A stretch of DNA of 64,000 nucleotides from Rhodoferax sp. (lineage in GTDB: Bacteria > Pseudomonadota > Gammaproteobacteria > Burkholderiales > Burkholderiaceae_C), in NCBI RefSeq assembly GCF_030646845.1, contig NZ_JAUSLE010000009.1:1-64000 (forward strand), read 5' to 3'. Both the position numbers and the translations under genes were made by a program. Shown in pieces: positions 41,107 to 50,900 of this stretch. The notes beneath the pieces are model-generated. The model had not been told where the DNA came from. It saw only the letters and a list, made by a program, of their open reading frames with translations, and did not search any database. Every line of letters starts with the position of its first letter. Positions within the stretch are counted from its first letter, which is position 1.

Positions 41107-43254
41107 ATGACCACACCGTCCAAACGCAGGAGATCTCTCCTGCCCCCGCCAAAACGACCGGTCAGCATGCGCGGGAGTGCGAACAAGCAAGGTGTTCTTG
41201 CTGAAGGTTATTCCCTGCCGCAGATGGTTGAAGATCTGCGCAACTACCAGGCTGAACTGGAAATTCAGAACAAGGCGTTGCGGTACAGCCAGGCCGCAGC
41301 TGAGGGCGCCTCCGAGCGCTTCCTCACCCTGTTTTCAAACGTGCCGCTGGCCCTGATGGTGGTGGACGAAAACGGTCTGGTGCTGGAGAGCAATGCCATG
41401 GCGTTGCGGCTTTTCCGGCCCCTGGAGCACGATTCCCCATTGAACTTCCTGTTGCCGCTGGTGTGCGACGAACACGTCGACAAGGTGGCGCAGGCCTTCT
41501 CCATCGCCAAAGACACGGGGACCAGCGAAACAACCGAAGTGGTCTTTTCATGCGGCTCCAGCGGAGTTTTCACCGGGGACCTGCATATTGCGCAAATCGA
41601 GAACGCCCAGGACGAGCTGGCGCACTTCATTTGCGCCATCATCGACCAGGGCCCCTTGCTGGCGGAGCGGCGGGCCCTGCAGGCCAGCGCAGCCGCGCTG
41701 CAAGAGGGCAATGAAGAGCTTCAGCTGAGCAAGAACAGGCTGGCGTCCATCATCAATTCATCGCTCGACGCGATCATTTGCGTCGACAAAGACCACCGCA
41801 TCAGCATCTTCAATCCGACTGCGGCGGCGCTCTTCCAGTGCCCGTCTGCCGAAGCGCTTGGCAGTGACCTTGCACGCTTTCTGCCGGATGCCGTTGAAAC
41901 GCTGGGCTATTCGCATCTCACCAGCCATGCGCAACTCGGTGAAATGACAGGGCTTACCGCCAGCGGAAAGGCCGTTGCCATTGAGGTCAGCGTGTCTTTT
42001 GAGCATCATCCCGACGGGGATACCACCACCATTTTTGCCCGCGACCTCACTGCCCGCAAAAAGATCGAGGCGCACCGCAATGCGCTGGAATCGCAGCTGA
42101 GGGAATCCCACAAGATGCAGGCCGTGGGGACCATGGCGGGCGGTATTGCACACGATTTCAACAACATCATCGGCGCCATTCTTGGCAATGTGGAACTCGC
42201 CAAGCAGGATGCGGGCGCCACGTCGCCGGCCCTCGTCAGTCTGAACGAGATCGACAAGGCCGGGCGACGGGCACGCGATCTGGTGCGGCAGATTCTCACC
42301 TTCAGCCGCAATGAATCGCCCAAGCGGGTTCCCATTCAACTGGCCGAAGTCGTGGAGGAAACCGTGCGCCTGCTGAAAGTCGCTCTGCCGCCAACGGTGG
42401 AAATGCTGGTGGTCATTGACCCGGCCACACCGCCGGTACTGGCTGATGCCACACAGGTCGGGCAAGCCCTGCTCAACCTGTGCACCAATGCCATTCAAGC
42501 CATCGGCACCCAGCGGGGCACCGTCACCATTGAGCTCGGGCACAACGTGCGAGTCGGCACCGGCCAGGTCGAGCGCCGCAGCGGTGTGCGCGGCCAGCAC
42601 GTCAAACTGGCGGTTCGCGATACCGGCGGCGGCATTGACCCGGACACGCTGCAGCGCGTGTTCGAGCCTTTCTTCACCACCAAGCCCGTGGGACAGGGAA
42701 CGGGCCTGGGTCTGGCCGTCGTTCACGGGGTCATGCGCACCCACCTGGGCACGGTGGACGTGCAAAGCACACTCAATACCGGCAGCGTGTTTACGCTTTA
42801 TTTTCCAGTCGCCGACGCATCCGCAGTGCCCGCCACCCCGGAGGCCCCAAAACCGAAGGCCGTGCGGGGCATGGGCAAACACGTCATGTACGTTGACGAC
42901 GATGAAGCGCTGGTGTTTCTGATTGACCGCGCGCTGACGCGGCGGGGCTTCCGGGTCAGTACCTTCACGGATCCCCGCCAGGCGGTCGCTACCTTGCGAG
43001 CCCATCCGCGGGACTTCGACTTGCTGGTGACCGACTACAACATGCCGGGCTACTCTGGCATCGACCTTTTGCGCGAGGCCCGGACAATTCGCCCGGACCT
43101 GCCGGTGGCGCTGGCCTCCGGTTATGTCACCGCCGAGATTGAGCAGAGCGCGTTGACGGAGGGTGCCAGCGCACTGATTCACAAGCCCAACGACGTCGAC
43201 GAAATGTGCGAGACCCTGCAACGACTGCTCCAGCCCGTCGATGGGCCCGATTGA
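41107..43254 (+). CDS. Hybrid sensor histidine kinase/response regulator
   Basis: A 715-residue cytosolic protein. Two PAS-like regions (FLTLFSNVPLALMVVDENGLV; ASIINSSLDAIICVDKDHRISIFNPTAAALF) are followed by a HisKA domain with the phosphorylated His in GGIAHDFNNIIGAILGN, a HATPase domain (RDTGGGIDPDTL; GQGTGLGLAVVHG), and a C-terminal receiver with the Asp in LLVTDYNMPGYSG. This is the domain order of hybrid kinases of the NtrB-like class. No membrane segment, so it senses a cytosolic signal. It overlaps the next gene by 14 bases. Confidence 0.9.
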   Translation: MTTPSKRRRSLLPPPKRPVSMRGSANKQGVLAEGYSLPQMVEDLRNYQAELEIQNKALRYSQAAAEGASERFLTLFSNVPLALMVVDENGLVLESNAMALRLFRPLEHDSPLNFLLPLVCDEHVDKVAQAFSIAKDTGTSETTEVVFSCGSSGVFTGDLHIAQIENAQDELAHFICAIIDQGPLLAERRALQASAAALQEGNEELQLSKNRLASIINSSLDAIICVDKDHRISIFNPTAAALFQCPSAEALGSDLARFLPDAVETLGYSHLTSHAQLGEMTGLTASGKAVAIEVSVSFEHHPDGDTTTIFARDLTARKKIEAHRNALESQLRESHKMQAVGTMAGGIAHDFNNIIGAILGNVELAKQDAGATSPALVSLNEIDKAGRRARDLVRQILTFSRNESPKRVPIQLAEVVEETVRLLKVALPPTVEMLVVIDPATPPVLADATQVGQALLNLCTNAIQAIGTQRGTVTIELGHNVRVGTGQVERRSGVRGQHVKLAVRDTGGGIDPDTLQRVFEPFFTTKPVGQGTGLGLAVVHGVMRTHLGTVDVQSTLNTGSVFTLYFPVADASAVPATPEAPKPKAVRGMGKHVMYVDDDEALVFLIDRALTRRGFRVSTFTDPRQAVATLRAHPRDFDLLVTDYNMPGYSGIDLLREARTIRPDLPVALASGYVTAEIEQSALTEGASALIHKPNDVDEMCETLQRLLQPVDGPD

Positions 43255-43888
43255 AGTCACAGTGCTGTACGCCGACGAGGCCATGCTGGTGCTGGACAAG
43301 GCAGCCGGTCTGCTGTCGGTGCCAGGACGTGGCGAGGACAAGCAGGACTGCCTGAGCACACGGGTGCAGCGCCTCTACGCGGACGCACTGGTAGTGCACC
43401 GTCTTGACATGGCCACCTCGGGGGTTATGGTCATGGCGCGCAATCCGGCTGTACAACGCAGCCTCAACGACGCCTTTGCCAGCCGTGCGGTCACCAAACG
43501 GTATGTCGCGGTGGTGGACGGGATTCCGGCGGCTCCGGTGGAAGCTTGGGCACTCATCGACCTTCCGATCATTGTGGACTGGCCCAATCGGCCACGCCGC
43601 GTCATTGATCACCAGCTCGGCAAACCCAGCGTGACGCGCTGGCGCGTGCTGTCGCACAACGAGCGTGATCAGACTACCCGGGTCGAACTTGAACCCGTGA
43701 CAGGACGATCGCACCAGTTGCGGGTGCACATGCAGGCAGTGGGACATTCAATTGTGGGCGACGCCCTTTACGGCAGTCCTTTGGCTCATGCCACCGCGGA
43801 CCGGCTTCTGTTGCATGCGTGCACACTTGAGCTGATTCATCCCGTGACCGGTCAGGCCATGGGCTTTGTCAGCCGTGCTCATTTCTAA
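43241..43888 (+). CDS. RluA family pseudouridine synthase
   Basis: A 215-residue enzyme with the catalytic Asp in VHRLDMATSGVMVMARN, then KRYVAVVDG, and TGRSHQLRVHMQAVGHSIVGDALYG, all family marks. There is no S4 domain. The short length matches RluA-type enzymes, which modify 23S rRNA U746 and tRNA U32, but the substrate is not certain. The ATG at 43241 is inside the end of the hybrid kinase gene, so translation is probably coupled. Confidence 0.88.
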   Translation: MGPIEVTVLYADEAMLVLDKAAGLLSVPGRGEDKQDCLSTRVQRLYADALVVHRLDMATSGVMVMARNPAVQRSLNDAFASRAVTKRYVAVVDGIPAAPVEAWALIDLPIIVDWPNRPRRVIDHQLGKPSVTRWRVLSHNERDQTTRVELEPVTGRSHQLRVHMQAVGHSIVGDALYGSPLAHATADRLLLHACTLELIHPVTGQAMGFVSRAHF

Positions 43889-43926
43889 AAAATAACGCCC
43901 CGCGATTCTCGGAAGAACCCGGGGCG
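43886..43926 (-). terminator. Terminator for the minus-strand CsbD transcript
   Basis: CGCCCCG (43896-43902) and CGGGGCG (43920-43926) pair; read on the minus strand the hairpin is followed by TTATTTTTTAG. This is a good intrinsic terminator for the CsbD/BON side. On the plus strand it lacks the T-tract. Confidence 0.65.
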
Positions 43927-43976
43927 ACGACCCGCAAGCAGTTCACGCCCTTGTCAGGCGAAAACCAGCTGCGGCT

Positions 43977-44198
43977 CTAGTCCTTTTTGAACCAGGAATC
44001 AGTTGCCTTGCGTTCCCATTCGCTAACCTGCTTCTCGGCTTCGTCCTTGGCAACGCCATAGCGTTCCTGGATCTTGCCGGCAAGCTGGTCGCGGCGGCCG
44101 GCAACGACGTCGAAGTCGTCATCGGTCAGTTTGCCCCATTGCTCCTTGGCCTTGCCAGTAACTTGCTTCCAGTTGCCTTCAATTCGGTCCCAGTTCAT
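43977..44198 (-). CDS. CsbD family stress protein
   Basis: A 73-residue CsbD protein of the classic type: MNWDRIEGNWKQVTGKAKEQWGKLTDDDF, then VVAGRRDQLAGKIQERYGVAKDEAEKQV. ATG 44198 is the family start; the track ORF has 11 more residues. The CsbD family is induced by general stress. The BON-domain lipoprotein gene lies 54 bases upstream on the same strand, so both likely share a promoter and the terminator at 43886-43926. Confidence 0.92.
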   Translation of the reverse strand: MNWDRIEGNWKQVTGKAKEQWGKLTDDDFDVVAGRRDQLAGKIQERYGVAKDEAEKQVSEWERKATDSWFKKD

Positions 44199-44252
44199 AG
44201 GAATTCCCTTAACGATGGATTGAAAAAGCACGAGCGACGCTCGTGCGATGGA

Positions 44253-44567
44253 TCAAGGACGGATGGCAATCTCGTTCTTCACAGCCTTCACGCCGTTAAC
44301 GCCGCGTGCGATATTCTCGGCCGCGGACTTCTCGGTAGCGTTCTTGGCGAAACCGGACAGCATGACGGTACCGTTCAGAGTCTCAACGCTGATGGACGAG
44401 GCAGCGACCAGCTTGCTTTCGGCCATGCGTGACTTGACGAGGGTGGTGATGCCGGCGTCGTCAACGTAAGCGCCAACAGTTTCCTGACCGCGAACGACGG
44501 CACAGCCAGAAGCGGTGAGCAAAACAACGGCAGTCATGGCAGCGGCGAGAGTGGTGCGGATGTACAT
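44253..44567 (-). CDS. BON domain lipoprotein (OsmY-like)
   Basis: A 104-residue protein with a lipoprotein signal (MYIRTTLAAAMTAVVLLTASGC, lipobox TASGC) and one BON domain: GAYVDDAGITTLVKSRMAESKLV, NGTVMLSGFA and GVNGVKAVKNEIAI. BON domains bind phospholipid membranes and protect the envelope under osmotic or other stress. GGAGATTCACT precedes the start. It belongs with the CsbD gene downstream. Confidence 0.9.
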   Translation of the reverse strand: MYIRTTLAAAMTAVVLLTASGCAVVRGQETVGAYVDDAGITTLVKSRMAESKLVAASSISVETLNGTVMLSGFAKNATEKSAAENIARGVNGVKAVKNEIAIRP

Positions 44568-44656
44568 AGTGAATCTCCAGTAAAAGTTAATGCATGTCAG
44601 AAATTGACAGGGTGGTGATAGGCCCCACCACCCCAGGGCGCAAAACGGAAAGAGCG

Positions 44657-44737
44657 TCAGTCAGTGAGCCAATCGCACTGTGCCCACGCCACGACCAACG
44701 CGTACTGGCTGTTGGCAGGGTCAGTTTGGGCGGTCAT
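44657..44737 (-). CDS. Possible small protein (26 residues)
   Basis: ATG 44737, preceded by CCAGGAGCATTCC, opens a 26-residue frame (MTAQTDPANSQYALVVAW...). It ends 90 bases before the BON lipoprotein gene on the same strand. The longer track frame (to 44923) overlaps the glucan synthase end and is not supported. It could be a leader peptide or chance. Confidence 0.3.
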   Translation of the reverse strand: MTAQTDPANSQYALVVAWAQCDWLTD

Positions 44738-44900
44738 GGAATGCTCCTGGGTTGAAGGGATGGCCCGGCGCGTTGCTGCACCAAGCCGATGAGAGAACTT
44801 TAAAAGCAAGGGCCCGGTGCCACTATCGGCCCCAGCCGCCTGAGCGTGTAGGACGATGTCGCATGCCGGCGTCGGAAGTCGGGCGCGCACCATGGCCAAC

Positions 44901-47900
44901 TCAAGCTGGTGTGTCAGGCTCATCCAGCAACGGGATCACGAAGCAGGTGTCCGGTGCCAGGCCGGGCCAATGCAGCGACCGGCCGGGGCGCAGCAGCGCG
45001 GCACCCCATTGCGCCGTCCCTGCGAGCGCTGCCTGCGGGGTGGCGCGGACCAGGATGAAGCGCATGGTGCGACCATCGCGGACCAGCGTTAGTTCGGCCT
45101 CATGCCAATGCGAAGGCATGCAGGGTGTGAAACACAATTCCTGCGGGCCTTGACGCAGACCGAAAATCGATTCGATGGCGGCGCGATGCAGCCATGCCGC
45201 GGCACCCGTGTACCAGCTCCAGCCACCGCGCCCGACATAGGGCGACTGCGTGTAGACGTCGCCAGCCATCACGTACGGCTCGATGCCATACACCGCCCCA
45301 TGGGTCGGGTGGCGGGCGCGATGCGCAGGGCTCAGGTAAGTGAAGTAGCGGTAGGCGGCGTCGGTACGATCGCGTGAATACGGAAGATTTTTCGCAAAAT
45401 CGGCGAACGCCATCAGCGCCCACACGCCGGCGTGTGAATACTGGCCACCGTTTTCGCGCACACCCGGCGGATAGGCCTGAATGTAGCCGGCGCTCGGGAT
45501 TGCATGGACAAGCGGCGGGTCGAGCAGCCGGATCAACCCGGCCTCATGATCCACCAGATGCGATTCCACTGCGGCCAGCGCCATGCGCTGCAAGGCCGGC
45601 GGTGCCGCTTTGGAAAGCACCGCCCAGGCTTGCGCAATCAAGTCGATCCGGCCCTCGGGATTGGCCTGCGAACCCAGCGGCTGGCCGTCGTCAAAGAAAG
45701 CGCGCTTGAACCACTGCCCGTCCCATGCCGGGCCGTTCAGCGCCGCCTTCCAGCCCTGGGCGGCGTTCTCCCAGCGCAGTGCGCGAGCATCGTCACCGCG
45801 CTCCCGTGCCAGCGGCGCGAAGTCTGCCACCAGTTGACAAAGAAACCAGCCCAGCCACACCGACTCGCCGCGCCCTTCGATACCAACCCGGTTCATGCCG
45901 TCGTTCCAGTCGCCGCTGCCCATCAACGGCAAGCCGTGCACACCCACGCGCAGACTGCGATCGATGGCACGGGCGCCATGCTCGTAGACCGACGCTTCCA
46001 GGGGACTGACACCCGGCGTGTAATACGCATCCTCGGCACCCTCGGGGATTGCGGCCCCTTCGATGAACGGCACGTGTTGATCAAGCAGGCCGATGTCACC
46101 GGTCACGCGCAGGTAGTGAACACAGGCGTGCGCCAGCCACAACAAGTCGTCGGAGAAATGCGTGCGCACGCCAGCGCCCAGCGGTGCGTGCCACCAGTGC
46201 TGTACATCGCCTTCGACGAATTGGCGTGAGGCGCACAACACGATCTGCTGACGCAGCATGTCGGGTGCCGCCCAGGCCAGCGCCATCGCATCCTGCAATT
46301 GATCGCGAAAGCCGGTCGCACCACCGGCCTGGTAAAAACCGGACTTGGCCCACAAGCGGCACGACACAGCCTGGTACAACAGCCAGCGATTCACCATGAC
46401 GTCAAACAGCGGATCCGGTGTTTTCACCACGGTGGCGCCAAGCAGTCTGTCCCAGGTGCTGCGCACCTCCTCCATGCGCCGCCTGGCGGGCGTCGCCGCG
46501 GCCAGAACTGCAAGTTGCCGGGCAGCGCTCGCGCTCTCGGCATAGCCCAGCAGGAACACCCGTTCTTCCGCCCCGCCAGCCGGTAACGCGATGCGCGTCG
46601 ACAGCGCCGCGCACGGGTCCAGCCCGTCGCCGCTGCTCTGGCCGAAGTGATCAGGCAAAACCAGGCGGCCGCGCGCATCGAAACACTCACGCCGGTCGCA
46701 GGTCCAGTCGTCATCCTCGTCCGCCGCGTCCGCGAGGGCAAAGAAGGCCGTGCCATCACCGAAGCCGGCTGAGCGTTCCCGCTGCGTGCAAAGCAGCGCA
46801 GTGAGTTTCTGTCCCTGCAGGCTGTCAGGATCGGCGGCAGCCGACCCCGCCACCGACGACAACCGCTGGCGATACAGGGCCGTGCGCACCGTGCTGCGGT
46901 CGACCCGGTTCGCACCCATCATCCATTCGGCAATACCGATCACGCGCAGATGCAGCGTTCTGTGACCGTGGTTGAAGAACCGCAACTGGATCTGCTTGAC
47001 GGAATTCTGTGCATCCACACACCACGACGCTGTCACCTCGACAGCACCGCGGCGGTGGCTGATGACGCTGTAGCCCTGACCATGCGAAACGCGGTAGCTC
47101 ACGCTGTCGCCGCCGCAGGCGCTTGGCGTGACACTCCAGACCTCCATGGTCTGAGAGTCCTGCAACAAGAACCACTCGGACGGCGGGTCGACCACGGGAT
47201 CGTTCGACCAGGCGGTAAGCTGGTTCAAACGGCTGTTCACCGCCCACGTATAGCCGCCACCAGCTTCCGTCAACTGGGCTCCAAACGCGGGGTTGGCCAG
47301 CACGTTGATCCAGGGCCGCACCGGACGCAAATCCGCGCGGACTTCGAATCGGAACTCCCCCGAGGGTTCTGCAAATTCACCCACCGGCGCTGCAACGACA
47401 GCCGTGGCACCCGCGGCAACGGCCACCGCTGAGGTCGACCGGGCATGGCGCTGCTCGAATGCCTGCTCATGCAGCTTGATCCACTCCTGCACATGGAGCA
47501 CCAGCGGCCGGCCATCCGCATGAAGCCGCACGCGCGCGTGCGCTCGCAGCGTGCTCAATTCTTCACCCGATATTTCGTCGGCACGCAGCAGATGAAAGCC
47601 GGTTGTGGCGGCGCCGGCTTGCGCGCCGCTGTCGGCCAAATGCCGATCGCGCAACGCCGCAATTTCGCGCTGCAGCGCCATCAGATAGGAGGTGGGCTCG
47701 GCATTCACCACCACCAGATCGCAGGCGACGCCACCCCAGGACCAAAGGCTCAATGCCTGCGCCAGTGACCGCAGCAAGCCAAGACCCTGCATGACGTCGG
47801 CCGACACAAGGATGATGGGACGATCACCGGAGATGCCAAAGCGCCAAAGTAGTCGCCTGTCGCAGACCTCGGCCACATCACCCTCAAGGCGGGCCTCTCT

Positions 47901-50900
47901 GGCCCGGGGACGTGTCAGGCTTAGCATCAGCGCCGTGGTCAGCGTCTGGGCGGCCGCGAAGTTTTCGCCGCTGATGCGCAGGGCACGCAGGCGAATACCG
48001 GTCAGCGTGGCTGACATCAGCGACGCGCGTTGAACGTGGCTGCGCTGGCGGTACTTGTCGATCACGGCGAGCAGGGTGCCGCCGCTGTCCGACGCCGCTG
48101 TCGCGAAAGTCAACTGGGCCTTTGAGTTGGGCGCAATCCGTAGCTGCACGGCCAGGACGCAAACCGGGTCGAGGCCGGTATCAAGCGTCGTGCTCGCATC
48201 GGATGAAGCCTCCGGCAATGCGTCGAACGAGGCCAAGGGCTGGCTGGCGTCATGGTTGCGGCCCCGCCAGCGCTGTCGATCGGTGGACAGTCTCACACCG
48301 ACAACCTGCGGGTCGGTTTCAGCCAGGAAATGCGCCGCCTGCAATCCGCGCTCGGTGGCGAGTCGTGGCTTGCGTTCAAACAACAGGGCCTGATGGGTGC
48401 CCAGCCACTCGGCACGCACGAAGAGGTTCGTAAAAGCGGGGTGTGCTTCATCCGCGCGCGGGTCGGATAGCGTCACTTCGAAGGCCGATATCAGTTCGAT
48501 GTCGAGCGTTCGATCACTCAAATTGCGCAACTCAACCTGACGGAATTCAATGTCGTCTTCCGGACTGACCCACACCGTTGTGTGAGTCTGCCACTCGGGC
48601 CAGGTCGCGTCGAAACAGACGCGGTCCGCGTGGTAGGTGCACTGGTAATCAGCGGCCGGATCGGGCGCAGGGTGATGGGTGATCGAGACCGGCCGCTGCT
48701 GCGGGTCCTGACGCAGGTAGAAAAAGCTGCCATGAGCATCCCGTAGCGCATCGTCACGCCAACGTGAAATGCCAGTCTGACCCCAGCGGCTCCAGCCGGC
48801 GCCATTCGCCCGCAGCGACACGCTGTAACGCCCATTCGATAAAACATGGGTGGGTTCCAGCGCGGCCCCGCCCGGCGATACGTCGCGCAGCAGCCCGGGA
48901 ACACGCCTTCGTTGTCGCACCTGCGGAGGCGGATTGACGGGCTGGGTACGGAGCAACGGCACTTCCCGTGGCGCTCGTTCATGCAACAGGGAGATCACCG
49001 CCTCGATGTGCGCATTGGCCATGCCCCAGCGCTGCGCCGGACCGCCCAGCAGTACGTTCGCCAGCGCCACGATGCTCATACCCTGGTGGTGTGACATGAA
49101 CGTGCTGACCGGCGTGAACACCTCACCACTCACTTGCCGAGCCGCAGAGAAGTCGAGGGCCTCGATGAAACCGTAGCGCGCACGCGCTGCCAGTTTTTCC
49201 ATCGCAGCAAAGTTGGCACAGGCGAGATGGGGTGCGATCTGCGCTGCCAATGCCGTGGCATAGGGAGCGATCACCAACTCATCAGGCGGCGTGCGGCGCA
49301 ATGCCAGCCTGGGCACCCCTTGTGGCGCGTACTGGTAGGCTAGCGTGTAGTCGCTGCCGGCATAGGCCGACTCCGAGATGCCCCAGGGCACGTCTTGCGC
49401 TTGCGCGAAATCGATCTGCTCTCGAATGGCGGCACGGCAGGCCTCACGCAGCACGCTCCCATGCGGTTCATCCAGCACCAGGCCCGGCATCAGATATTCG
49501 AACATCGAGCCCGACCACGAACGCAGGCCCACGTTCGGCCCGACGGCGTAGAACAGCCGGCCGAGCGATGCCCAATGGCTCACCGGTGCGTCGCCCTTGG
49601 CCACGGCCAGCAAGCTGGTCAGGCGCGACTCCGACGCCAGCAAATCGTAGAAGCTGGCATCAAGCTCCTGCTCCGCGACCCGGTAACCGATGTGAAAGAG
49701 GTGGCGCTTGCGGTGGTACAGGAAGCTGTAATCGGCTTGCCATGCCAGCTTTTCGAATTCACCGGCCAGTGTCCGCAATCGCGCACTCGCCTCCTGCATT
49801 CCAGAAGCCCCGGACGCGTGCCCCGTGCTGCGCGCCTGCACGTCCAGCCAGGCGGAGCGCAGGGTCGCCTCATGGTCGACCAGGAGCCATAGCAGCTCGT
49901 CCTGGTGCGTCGGTTGGGCGGGACCGACGGGTTCAGTACTGCCGGACAGCAGGACATCCAGTTCCGCGGCGGCCTCGCGCAACAGAAGTTCGAACTGCGT
50001 AGCATTGTGGAGGCATTCGCCCAGCGGGTCCGGCATGGCCAGCAGGCGCGCCAGTGCAGAGTCACTCAGCAACGCTGGCGCCAGATCGGCCCACAGCGAA
50101 AGCAAGGGCGCCAGGCGTTGCCTTGAAGCCTGGATGGCATGCTGGGCGGCGCCTCCGTCATACGGCGCGTCAGCCAGCTCCAGGCAGGCCTGGGCCACTG
50201 TGAGCAAATGGCCGCTGAGGTTGCCGCTGTCCACGGTGGATACGTACATCGGAAGCAGTGGCGCCCGCGTTTGCGTGTCGTACCAGTTCAGAAAATGACC
50301 ATGGTGGCGCTGCAGAGTGAGCAGCGTCGCCAGTGTGGCTTCCATGCGCGTCAGCAACTCCTGCGTGCCGATCCAGCCAAACTGCCGGGCGCAGGCCACG
50401 CTCAGCAGGTACAGACCAATGTTGGTGGGCGAGGTACGGTGGGCCACCATGTCATGTGGCATGGTCTGCAGATTGTCGGGCGGCAGGTAGTTGTCCTCGG
50501 CGACGACGCAGCGCTCGAAAAACCGCCAGGTGTCGCGCGCCACGCCTTCCAGATAGGCGTGGTCCTGAGGCGGCAACGCAGCGTCCTTGCGCGCCGGGCA
50601 CGGCCGGCTGACCCACCACGTCCATACCGGTGATGCCGCCCACAAAAGGCAAAGAAGCAACGCCAGCGAAGGTGACGGTGTGGCTGCAGCCAGCAGCCCG
50701 ACCAGCAGCAGTAGCGACACCACGGGTAGACTCCAGTGCTGACGCGCCAGCGCCGCCAACCCCGTTTTTGCCGTCGCCTGCGCGCTCGCTGCCGTGGTCC
50801 ATTGCAAGAGGTGACGCCGGCTGATGGTCATGCGGTAGAGAGCACGCGCGATAGCGTCAACGGCCATCAGCGACTGCGTCAGCAACTGCGCCACATGCCA

